Of a stretch of 64,000 nucleotides of DNA, positions 28,249 to 36,418 are shown piece after piece. The DNA is taken from contig NZ_JOCT01000015.1 in NCBI RefSeq assembly GCF_000717875.1, forward strand, positions 62,001-126,000, given 5' to 3'. A program made the position numbers and the translations under genes. The notes beneath the pieces are model-generated. The model was not told where the DNA came from. It saw only the letters and a list, made by a program, of their open reading frames with translations, and did not search any database. Origin of the DNA: Streptomyces sp. NRRL S-455. GTDB lineage: Bacteria > Actinomycetota > Actinomycetes > Streptomycetales > Streptomycetaceae. The first letter of the stretch is position 1. The number at the start of each line of letters is the position of its first letter.

Positions 28249-31200
28249 TTAGGACGGGAACGCGGTATAGACGTAATAGCCATACTTATGCCCCTGTGCT
28301 CGCTTGAGGATGATCGTGTAGCCGTTGCCAGCGTCAGTGACGGTCCTTCCGTCCGGGTGATACACCTTTCCGAGGGAGTTCCTCGCCCCGAACGTCCCTC
28401 TCAGCACCTTCTGTTGGTCCTTTCCGCGAAGCCACTTGGTGATCTCCGCCGCCTTGCTGGCGAGGGCATAGTCCACGACCTGCTGAGCAGTCTGCAAGTC
28501 GACGAACACGCTGTTCCGCGACTGCTTTTGGGCGGCCAACGCGAACGCATCCACCGGCTCGACGTTCACGTGTTCGTTCAAGACGTGAGCCTGACCGGGG
28601 AACCTCTGCGCGTCGGCCACGAGGTCACTGCAGTTGTGAACCAGGACGGGAACGCTGCCCGCCAGGACATAGAAGGTGTGCAGGTCGGCGACGGTGAGGT
28701 CGTAAACCCTCTGATCCGTCAGACCTCGCCGGTCGTGCAGCGCAGTAACGGCCCGGATCGTCCCGTCCCGCGTACGGAGTCTATCTCCCACCCGCAGGTC
28801 GGACGCCACTGTCCAGCCATGGCCGACGACATAGAAGCGATGGCCCGCCGTGCTGGAGACGTGGCTGCCTCCGGACACGGTGATGTCCACCAGACGAGCG
28901 GTGTCGTGCTGGTACGTGCTGATCACTTGCTCTGGACGCAGGTCACCGGTCGTGGGGTCAGTGGCCAGTACCTTGTCGCTCTGGCGGACGTCGCTGATCG
29001 CCCTGCGGCTGCCATCCGCCATCAGTACCTGGGTGTCGCCTGGGAAGCTGTTGACCGTGCAAGAGGTACGAAGGTCCTCGTACGCGTTCACCGTTCGCTG
29101 GACCTCGGCCAGTGTCACCGGGTCCACGTCGAGCTCCTTCAGTGCCTTGAACGCGTCCCCCACCCCGACGCCCGTGTGCATGGCAGCGTCCAGGGCACGG
29201 ATCGCATCGACGACCTTCTCGATTGCCTTGCCCGGGACGAAGTTGGACGCGGCCCAGGCGCAGCCGCTGGCGCTGCCGTGCCAGCAGTCCAGGAAGTCCT
29301 GGACCAGCAGTGCTTTCCCGATCTTGAGATAGGTGCCGACAAGACCCTTGAAGATGTCGGCCTGAGTGAAGGTGCGGGTCACCTTCTTGGTCAGGTCGTT
29401 GAAGGGTTGTGAACCGAGGAAGACGGTGGCGGAGGCAGGGCAACCTGCCGCACTGGCCGCGACATCTGGGTTGGTGCACAGGTAGAAGTCGACCGTCGCG
29501 CTGAACCTGTACGTGTAAGTGACCGTGCAACTCGTGCCAAAACCGGGCGGAAGCTCGCAGGGGTTGTCCTGTTTGGCGTCGGTGACTTCAATGCTGTCCT
29601 CGTCGAGGACGAAGAAGGTACCGCCGATCCCCGTCCCAGCCCCTGACGCAACCTGCTTGTTGGCCTGCTTCCGCTCTGCGGACTCCGCTGCTTCCTGGGC
29701 TTCCTTGGCATACCTCTCCGCGTCCTTGGCCGCTTCCTCGGCCTCGGTCGCCGCGGCGTCGGCGCGGTTGGCCGCTGCGCGGGCGTCCTTGGCGGCCTCT
29801 TCGGCTGCCGCGGCGGCCGAGCGGGCGGCTTCGGCGTCGAGGGCTGCCTGGTCGGCCGAGTCGCGGGCGTTCTTGGCGTGGTTCTCGGCGCGGCCGGCTG
29901 CCTGGTCGGCGGCTTGGGCGTCCTTGGTGGCCTGGCGGTTGTATTCGACGGTACGGGCCAGGGAGGCGGCTGCCTTGGACGCGGCCTTGGCGGCGTCGGC
30001 GGCGTAGCCGAGGGCGTCCTTGGCGTAGGTGCGGGCGGTCGCGGCGTGTGCGGCGGCGTTGGCGGCGTGTTGGTAGGCGGCCTTGGTGTCGCCCTTCGCC
30101 TGGTCGGCGAGGTTCTTGGCGGCTGAGGCTTCGGCCGCCGCGTTCTTGGCGTGGGCGTCGGCTACGGCCTTCTGCTGTTCGGCGATCGTCTTGGACGCCT
30201 GGCCGGTGAGGACCACCAGGCCGGCGGCCGAGTCGGTGTCGATGTACGGGGAGCCGAGCTGGATGGCGTCGTTGGCGGGCTTGGCGACCTGCGCGGCGGC
30301 CTTGCCTGCGTCCACGGCGGCCTGGGCGGTGACGTGGGCGAAGCCCGCGGCCTTCGCCGAGGCGACCAGGGCCTTGGTGGCTTCCTTGTTCGCCGCGTCC
30401 GCGTGGGACTTGGCGGTCTTGGCCTGCTTCTCCGCCTCGTCGGCCATCTCGACGGCCGTCTTGGCTTCGGAAGAGGCGTGCTCGGAGGCGTCGATGGCTT
30501 CGGCGGCGGCGCTCGTCGCGGTCTTCACGGCGGCGTCGGACTTCAGCTTCGCGGCCTGGGCGTCGTCCGCGTGGGCGCGGGAGCGTTTGGCCGCCGCCTC
30601 TGCGCGCGTGGCTGCAGCGTCGGCGTCTGCTGCGGCCTTTGTCGCGGCGTCCGCTTCGGAACGGGCCCTGGTGGCGGCTGCCTCGGCGTCGTCTGCGTGC
30701 CCGGCGGCGGCGTCGGCCGCCGCTCTGGCCTCCTGGGCGTTGCTGTCGGATTCGTGAGCCTGGGCGTACGCCTCCTTGGCGTCGGCCTTGGCGCGGGCGG
30801 CGTCAGCCTTCTGCTCGGCGTCCCACGCGTCGTCCCGCAGTTCGCGGGCCTTGTCGCGGGCCTTCACGGCGGCGTTCTTCTTCTCGACCGCCGTGCCCTC
30901 GGCCGCTTCCGCCTTGGCCTTGGCATCCTCGGCCTTCGTCGCCTCGGCTTCGGCGTTCTTCCTGTGCTGGGCGGCCTCGGCCTGCTTGGCCGCGGCCTTC
31001 TGCTTCTCCGCCTCGGCCGTCTTCTCCTCGGCCTCGGCGGCCAGGCGCTTGGCGTGGGCCTCGGCGGCGGCCGCCTTGGCGTCACCCTCGGCCTTCAGGG
31101 CCTCGGCGAGCTTGGCCTCCGCGGTCTCCTTGTCCTTCTTGGCGTTGTCGCGGTGCAGCTTCGCTGCGTCGGCCGCGGCTTTCGCCTGGGACTCGGCCAT

Positions 31201-33162
31201 CGCTGCGGCGGCCTTGCGGAACTCCGCCTTCGACTGGGCCGCCTGGGCGAGGGCGCGTTGTGCGATGGTCGCGCTGTCACCGGCGGAGGCGCGGGTGGCG
31301 GCCTCGGCGGTCTCGCCGGCCTTCACCAGCGCTTCCAACGCGGCTGCGGCGCCCTTGGTGACCTGGGCCTTCTGCTGGCCGACCAGCAGGCCACGGCCGC
31401 GCGGGGCACCGGCCTTGTCAGCGATGGCGTATGCGGCCTTCTGCGCGATGTCACTGGCGGTGGCGTGCTTCTGCGCCGCGGCCGACTGGGCCTTGAGGAC
31501 GTCGAGCTGCTTCTTCGCCTGAGTCTGTGCCGCCGCGAGGTTCTTCTTGGCCTGGTCGAACTGCGCCTTGTCCGGGTAGAACTGGCTGTCCGTGCCGCTG
31601 TGGCCCTTGGGGACGATCCTGAACTTCTGCGGGTTCGTGCCGTTGCACCCCCACAGCCAGGCGTCGTGGCTGTTGTCGAACTTGTTCAGGTCCAGGCACT
31701 TGTCCGTGGCGACGTTGCGCAACTCGCTGACGGCGCGAAGATCGAACTTCCATTCCTGCGCCTTGCTGTCGTTGCACGCCCAGATCTGGATTTTCGTGCC
31801 GTTCGCAGGATCACTGTTCTGGGCGTCCAGGCACTTCTGAGACTTGATGTTGACGAGGTTGTAGCTGTCATTGGAAGAACTGATCAGCCGCCATTGCTGC
31901 GCCATGGAGTCGTGGCAGGTATAGATCTGTACCGGGGTGCCTGAGGTGGTGTTACCGCCCTGTACGTCCAGGCACTTGCCCTTGGCCGCCTCGACCTGGA
32001 TGACCGTGTGGGAGTCGCCGATCCAGCCCGCACCGCCGGGAGCCCAGTAGTCCTGCCAACGGACCAGACGGTCGGCGACCCATGAGTGCCCCAGCAGGTC
32101 CCCCAACGCCTTCGCACCACTCGCGAGAGCATGGGTGGCGTCCTTGCCGGCCTTCAGGATCTGGTTGCGCTGGACCGCCTGCGAGCTGATCTCCCGCTGC
32201 CACTCCGAAGCGGCCGTGTCGGCCATGCCGCCCCAGACCGTGTTCGGGTCGATCGGATCCCGCCAGGCGCACGACGCGTACCTGGTCTTCAGATCCTCGA
32301 CTGCGATCCGGTGTTCCGCTGTACCGGGCTCAGGCGCGGTGCGGGGAAACCCGCCGGAGGACAGGAACAGGCGGGCGTCATCGGCGCCCTTGCCGTCGAA
32401 GGTGTCGAACAGCCCTTCAAAAGCCCGTCGTTCCTCGTACTGCCGCTGCCACTCACCAGGAGGCAGATCGGGATCGTAGGGCTTCTCGCCGTAGAGCGGA
32501 GTACCCAGATCGGTGACGGCCTTCAGGGTCTTCGCATCGGCCTTGGGGGTGGGGTCCTCGTAGAAGTCGCCCTCGTCCTTCCAGAATTTGTCGGCGACCC
32601 AAGAGGTCAGTCCGGTCTGTGCATAGAAGTCGTCCTCCTCACTGCCGATCGAGCCGGGAGGGTCTTGCCAGTCGGCCAACGAGTCGAAGCCGCCCGGCTG
32701 CTCCAGCCCGTCGAGCGGCTTGCCCCACTCCCCAAGCCGGCTGTTGAGGGCGTCGAGCTCCTTCCAGGCCGCGTCCTGGTCCCGCTGGTACGCCACGGCC
32801 AGCGGGGTGTCCTCCCAGTAGTCCCGGTTGGCCAGCGCGTGCAGCTTGTCCGGCGGCTGGTTGAGTCCGTCCTGCGCGGTCGCGGCCATGGACGACCCAC
32901 CCAGGCGCAGCACCTCCGCCATCAGGCACTGGTCCTGCCGCAGCTGCTCGGCCGCCGTGTCGTCGGACCAGTGGGACGAGCCGCTCGCCGGTGCGGCTGC
33001 CTTCGTGCCGGTGAGCCGATTCAGCACGTCTGGCTGGACGGCCAGGCCGGCCAGTACGGCCACGGCCGCCGCGGATGTGACGACAGACGTCAGGAAACGG
33101 GGTCTGCCCCGTCTGGGCGTGAAACGGGTTCTGGGCAGGAAGGGCCCCGGTCTTGGGCGCAA
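28249..33162 (-). CDS. Giant polymorphic toxin: ricin lectin, coiled coil, Hint, RNase A-like CdiA-CT domain
   Basis: About 1,637 residues. Order from the N-terminus: Arg-rich leader with a membrane/signal segment (FLTSVVTSAAAVAVLAGLAV); a ~330-residue region of unknown fold; a ricin B-type beta-trefoil at ~383-521 (GKCLDVQGG, QKCLDAQ, DKCLDLN with QQW/QEW/QKF repeats); an Ala/Lys/Glu coiled coil at ~533-1174; a ~190-residue segment with paired cysteines; a Hint domain at ~1368-1511 (CTVNSFPGDTQVLMADG to VLVHNC); and a 126-residue tip (HVLNEHVN ... VFVDLQTAQQVVDYAL ... ITKWLRG ... GYYVYTAFPS) like the bacterial RNase A-fold CdiA-CT. Hint would release the tip. The TTG at 33162 has GAGGAG 8 bp upstream; a GTG at 33228 is possible but unsupported. 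Confidence 0.85.
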   Translation of the reverse strand: MRPRPGPFLPRTRFTPRRGRPRFLTSVVTSAAAVAVLAGLAVQPDVLNRLTGTKAAAPASGSSHWSDDTAAEQLRQDQCLMAEVLRLGGSSMAATAQDGLNQPPDKLHALANRDYWEDTPLAVAYQRDQDAAWKELDALNSRLGEWGKPLDGLEQPGGFDSLADWQDPPGSIGSEEDDFYAQTGLTSWVADKFWKDEGDFYEDPTPKADAKTLKAVTDLGTPLYGEKPYDPDLPPGEWQRQYEERRAFEGLFDTFDGKGADDARLFLSSGGFPRTAPEPGTAEHRIAVEDLKTRYASCAWRDPIDPNTVWGGMADTAASEWQREISSQAVQRNQILKAGKDATHALASGAKALGDLLGHSWVADRLVRWQDYWAPGGAGWIGDSHTVIQVEAAKGKCLDVQGGNTTSGTPVQIYTCHDSMAQQWRLISSSNDSYNLVNIKSQKCLDAQNSDPANGTKIQIWACNDSKAQEWKFDLRAVSELRNVATDKCLDLNKFDNSHDAWLWGCNGTNPQKFRIVPKGHSGTDSQFYPDKAQFDQAKKNLAAAQTQAKKQLDVLKAQSAAAQKHATASDIAQKAAYAIADKAGAPRGRGLLVGQQKAQVTKGAAAALEALVKAGETAEAATRASAGDSATIAQRALAQAAQSKAEFRKAAAAMAESQAKAAADAAKLHRDNAKKDKETAEAKLAEALKAEGDAKAAAAEAHAKRLAAEAEEKTAEAEKQKAAAKQAEAAQHRKNAEAEATKAEDAKAKAEAAEGTAVEKKNAAVKARDKARELRDDAWDAEQKADAARAKADAKEAYAQAHESDSNAQEARAAADAAAGHADDAEAAATRARSEADAATKAAADADAAATRAEAAAKRSRAHADDAQAAKLKSDAAVKTATSAAAEAIDASEHASSEAKTAVEMADEAEKQAKTAKSHADAANKEATKALVASAKAAGFAHVTAQAAVDAGKAAAQVAKPANDAIQLGSPYIDTDSAAGLVVLTGQASKTIAEQQKAVADAHAKNAAAEASAAKNLADQAKGDTKAAYQHAANAAAHAATARTYAKDALGYAADAAKAASKAAASLARTVEYNRQATKDAQAADQAAGRAENHAKNARDSADQAALDAEAARSAAAAAEEAAKDARAAANRADAAATEAEEAAKDAERYAKEAQEAAESAERKQANKQVASGAGTGIGGTFFVLDEDSIEVTDAKQDNPCELPPGFGTSCTVTYTYRFSATVDFYLCTNPDVAASAAGCPASATVFLGSQPFNDLTKKVTRTFTQADIFKGLVGTYLKIGKALLVQDFLDCWHGSASGCAWAASNFVPGKAIEKVVDAIRALDAAMHTGVGVGDAFKALKELDVDPVTLAEVQRTVNAYEDLRTSCTVNSFPGDTQVLMADGSRRAISDVRQSDKVLATDPTTGDLRPEQVISTYQHDTARLVDITVSGGSHVSSTAGHRFYVVGHGWTVASDLRVGDRLRTRDGTIRAVTALHDRRGLTDQRVYDLTVADLHTFYVLAGSVPVLVHNCSDLVADAQRFPGQAHVLNEHVNVEPVDAFALAAQKQSRNSVFVDLQTAQQVVDYALASKAAEITKWLRGKDQQKVLRGTFGARNSLGKVYHPDGRTVTDAGNGYTIILKRAQGHKYGYYVYTAFPS

Positions 33163-33571
33163 GAAAGCATCTCCTCGTCGCAAAGGAAGGCGCCCGGGGA
33201 AGCCCGTCAGCAGAGGCGAAGGAGGCACGTGCCGAACCGGCGATGCCCAGGCATGCCGGTGGGCCCCTCCCCGTGGCGACGATGTCCCCCCGGTCGCCGG
33301 ATGAAGCGCACTGTGGAGGAGTGGTCAGCTCCGCCGGGCGCGCGACGATCACTTTAGGTACATGCGTTCGAGTCGACCAGGGCATTTCTTCGGAGCCTGA
33401 GCAGCATGGCGCGAAAGGAGCCATGGGGCTTCACTGGTCAGGCAGGCGCAAGCACCCGCGACACCTGTGGGTTTACTGTGCGCTTCTCGTGAACACACAG
33501 TGGATCCGGGTGCCGCGCGGGACTGAGATCGGCCAGAACCCGCCTACCGCATGCGGTTGGCCTACCGTCGG
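33163..33571. other. 409-bp intergenic region upstream of the toxin gene
   Basis: Between the toxin start and the LuxR-like gene stop. It must contain the toxin promoter. I see no gene I can support; a short frame from an ATG at 33423 has AAAGGAG only 2 bp away and no recognisable product. A palindrome, ACCGCATGCGGT, lies at 33546-33557 near the LuxR-like stop and may be a weak terminator. Confidence 0.5.
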
Positions 33572-34264
33572 TCAGGCCTCCGGCCCCCGGTCCCGGGTCA
33601 CCGGGCCCGCCCGGTCCAGCAAGCCCGTCCGCGCGGCCAGCGCCGCCGCCTCCAGGCGCGAGCCGACGCCGAGTTTCATCAAGACCCGCTGGACGTGCGT
33701 GCGGGCCGTCGACGGGGCGATGCCCATGCCCGCCGCGATCAGGCGAGTGTCCTCGCCGTCGGCCACCCGGACCAGGACCTCCACCTCCCTCGGTGTGAGC
33801 ATCTGGAGCAACCGCTGGCCCTCGTCGTCCGGTTGGGCCGCGGGGTTGAGCAGCTCGCTGAACGCGCCCTGGAGCAGTTGCGGCGCCACCGCCGCCTCTC
33901 CGGCACGGGCCTTCATGATCGCCCGCTCGACTCCCTCTATGCGCTCATCGTGCCGGACGTAGCCCGACGCTCCCGCCGCGAACGCCGCCGCGATACCGCG
34001 CGGGCTGGGTACCGGTCCCAGGACCAGCACGGCCACTTGCGGACGCTCCTGCTTGATCCGGACCACCGGGTCGAAGATGCCCGGCTCAGCCGGTGTGGCC
34101 GTCCCCAGCAGGCACACCTCCGGCGCCCGTGTGATCACCAGCTCCGCCGCCCCGGCGGCCGGCGCCGCCGCGGCCAGCACCCGGTGCCCCCGCAGCTTCA
34201 ATGCCGAGGCCAACGCCTCGGCCAGCAAACGGTGGTCGTCGACCACCATGAGCCGCACTCCCAT
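33572..34264 (-). CDS. LuxR-family regulator with degenerate receiver domain
   Basis: 230 residues. The N-terminal receiver keeps the acidic pair (LMVVDDHRLLAEALASAL), but the phosphoacceptor position reads LLGTATPAEPG, with Gly where Asp is expected, and neither the usual Ser/Thr nor the Lys is clear (VLVLGPVPSPRG, GYVRHDERIEG). It is therefore probably not phosphorylated. The output domain is intact: LTPREVEVLVRVADGEDTRLIAAGMGIAPSTARTHVQRVLMKLGV. GGGGGG precedes ATG 34264. No kinase is adjacent. Confidence 0.85.
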   Translation of the reverse strand: MGVRLMVVDDHRLLAEALASALKLRGHRVLAAAAPAAGAAELVITRAPEVCLLGTATPAEPGIFDPVVRIKQERPQVAVLVLGPVPSPRGIAAAFAAGASGYVRHDERIEGVERAIMKARAGEAAVAPQLLQGAFSELLNPAAQPDDEGQRLLQMLTPREVEVLVRVADGEDTRLIAAGMGIAPSTARTHVQRVLMKLGVGSRLEAAALAARTGLLDRAGPVTRDRGPEA

Positions 34265-34430
34265 CGAGCAACCCCCCAGTCACCCCAGACCCCCAGATGG
34301 AAGCCCCCCCGGCTCCCGCCTTCATGCCCCCGGAAGCTACACGCTTGTTCGACGTTGCGCTCCCCTACCGGCGAGAATCGCCCCGATCATCGGAATTCCT
34401 CTCACGGGAGGTTGACCGAGCCGTACGCGG

Positions 34431-34462
34431 ACGGCCCCGACCCTGTTCAGGGACGGGGCCGT
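34431..34462 (-). terminator. Terminator after the first PQQ-propeller gene
   Basis: ACGGCCCCGACCCT and AGGGACGGGGCCGT form a stem with one A-A mismatch and a 4-nt loop, 38 bp past the stop at 34501 in the direction of transcription. Confidence 0.8.
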
Positions 34463-34500
34463 ACCGGCACCCATTCGATCAGCGAGCAGTCATCGATCGA

Positions 34501-36342
34501 TCAGCTCGTGCCGAAGCCCACCGCCAAGTACTGCTTCTCGGTCGTACTGCCGGCCCGGTTGCTGGCGAACACCTTGGACATGAACAGGTGCCCGTCGGCG
34601 AACAGGAGCTCGGAATAGTCCGGCGACATGCTGGTCTCCACCCTGCGCACGGTGACCGTCGACGGGTTCTCCAGCAGTTTCGTCTGCTTGAAGCTGCCCC
34701 CGTCGATGCTCACGATCTGTCCGCCCTTGTCGTACGGCGGCCGCTTGTACGCGATCAGATTCCCGCCGTCCATGCGCAGCGGCGAGATCCGGTAGCCGTC
34801 ACCCGCGTCCGCCCGCTGCCCGGTCTGCTTGCCGGTGGCGAGGTCGAAGGCGACGATCTCGTTGGTCCGCTTGTACCTGCGGTCGCCGCTGTGCTCCTCG
34901 GTCGGGATGTACAGCCGGTCGTTGCCGACGGCCAGCTGGTTGCAGTACTCGATGCGGGTGATGCCCTCGCAGCGGGCCGCGAACTGCTCGCCCGGCGCTG
35001 CAATGCGCGTGCGCAGCTTTCCGGTCCTGTTGTCGATGGAGAAGAAGTCCGAGATGCCGCTGCCGTCGCCCGCGGAGTCACCGACGTCGGCGGCCACGAC
35101 GAGCGGGTTGGTCGACACGATGCTCGCGTACTCGATGCCCTGCGCCATCTTGTACTCCGAGATCACCTTCCCGGACTTCGGGTCGATGGTCTGGATGTGC
35201 AGCTGCCGCTGCTGGTACGAACCGCACTTGCGCACCGCGACGAGCTTCTCGCCGCCGCCGTACCCGGCGTCGAAGCAGGAATCGTTGGGCTTCGGGCTCC
35301 ACAGGAGCTTGCCCGAGACGTCGTAGGCCGCGCCGCCCCTGAGGCTGCCGACGGCGACGGTGCCACCGCTGATCGTCACGTTGTCGAAGCTGATCGGCCG
35401 GTCACCGGTCTTGGCGGTCCTGGTCCAGAGCTTCGTGCCCTCGTCCAGGTCGAGCAGAGCGACCTGGCTGCACCCGTGCGAGGGGTCGGCCTTGGTGGGC
35501 ATCGCGGGCTGGTGGAGGACCGCCGTCAGGCCGTCGTCGGTGACGTGGCGGCTGGCCTGGCAGACCGGGCCGGGCAGCTTGATCGTCCACAGCCTGGAGC
35601 CCTTGTCGCGGTCGTAACCGTTGATCTCGGCGACGCCGCTCTTGACGTACGCCTTGTCGGTGAGCCACGAGCCGGCGACGACGACCGTGCTGTCGTTCTT
35701 CACCTCGGGCGCCGGGACCTGGAAGAGGACCTTGGAGGCGGGGTCGGCCGGTGCCTTCTCCTTGCCGGAGGTGGTGCCGCCGGTGCCGTCGCTGCCGTCG
35801 TCCGTGCCGCCGGTGCCGCCGCTGGAACCGGCGGTGTCGTCCTTCTTGCCGTCGCCCTTGGAGGAGTACCAGACACCGCCGCCGATGATCAGGGCGATCG
35901 CCACGACCGCGGAGACGATGATGGCCACCTGCGCGTTGAACTTCTTGCCGCCGCCGGGCTGTCCGGGGTGTCCGGGCTGCGGATGGAGCGGCATGGCCGG
36001 CTGCGGATAGCCGTACCCGGGCTGCTGCCCGTAGGGACCGGGCTGACCGTAGGGCCCCGGCTGTTGACCGTACGGACCGGGCTGCTGACCGTACGGACCG
36101 GGCTGCTGACCGTAGGGACTGGGTTGCTGACCCGGGTAGCCGTAACCGGCCGGAGCCTGTGGAGGCTGAGGGGGCTGTGGAGCGGCCTGCGGAGCGGCCT
36201 GCGGGTAGCCGTACCCCGGCTCCGGGGCCTTGGCCAGGTTCGGTCCGCCCGCGGGCGGGGCCTGCGGGGGCTGGTCCGGGGGCGGCCCGAAGCCTCCCCC
36301 GGATGGGGGCTGCTGAGGAGGCGGAGGAGGCGGCTGGGTCAT
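34501..36342 (-). CDS. Membrane-anchored PQQ-like beta-propeller protein (paralogue 1)
   Basis: 613 residues. Residues 1 to ~125 are a cytosolic Pro/Gly/Tyr/Gln-rich region with tandem GPYGQQP heptapeptides. One membrane segment follows (~135-155, VAIIVSAVVAIALIIGGGVW), then a Gly/Thr-rich spacer, then ~430 extracytoplasmic residues with repeated PQQ/BamB-like blade motifs (DKGSRLWTIKLPG, LDEGTKLWTR, GKLLWSPKP, TGKLRTRIA). It has several cysteines that may pair. It lies 76 bp after a paralogous gene with the same layout, probably one transcript. Role unknown; the propeller suggests protein or ligand binding at the outer membrane face. Confidence 0.82.
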   Translation of the reverse strand: MTQPPPPPPQQPPSGGGFGPPPDQPPQAPPAGGPNLAKAPEPGYGYPQAAPQAAPQPPQPPQAPAGYGYPGQQPSPYGQQPGPYGQQPGPYGQQPGPYGQPGPYGQQPGYGYPQPAMPLHPQPGHPGQPGGGKKFNAQVAIIVSAVVAIALIIGGGVWYSSKGDGKKDDTAGSSGGTGGTDDGSDGTGGTTSGKEKAPADPASKVLFQVPAPEVKNDSTVVVAGSWLTDKAYVKSGVAEINGYDRDKGSRLWTIKLPGPVCQASRHVTDDGLTAVLHQPAMPTKADPSHGCSQVALLDLDEGTKLWTRTAKTGDRPISFDNVTISGGTVAVGSLRGGAAYDVSGKLLWSPKPNDSCFDAGYGGGEKLVAVRKCGSYQQRQLHIQTIDPKSGKVISEYKMAQGIEYASIVSTNPLVVAADVGDSAGDGSGISDFFSIDNRTGKLRTRIAAPGEQFAARCEGITRIEYCNQLAVGNDRLYIPTEEHSGDRRYKRTNEIVAFDLATGKQTGQRADAGDGYRISPLRMDGGNLIAYKRPPYDKGGQIVSIDGGSFKQTKLLENPSTVTVRRVETSMSPDYSELLFADGHLFMSKVFASNRAGSTTEKQYLAVGFGTS

Positions 36343-36418
36343 GGCGTGAGCACCTCGAGAAGGGGAACGGGCGGCGACGGCCGAGCAGGAGGAGAGGGAG
36401 GGGAGGGAGGAGGAAGCG

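Noticed and set aside
33546..33557. Palindrome ACCGCATGCGGT as terminator of the LuxR-like gene
   Set aside because: It leaves no proper loop, so a terminator hairpin would be weak; noted only in the intergenic entry.
33423..33571. Possible small gene with AAAGGAG before an ATG
   Set aside because: Ribosome-binding site spacing is only 2 bp, the frame runs on antisense into the LuxR-like gene, and no family is recognised.
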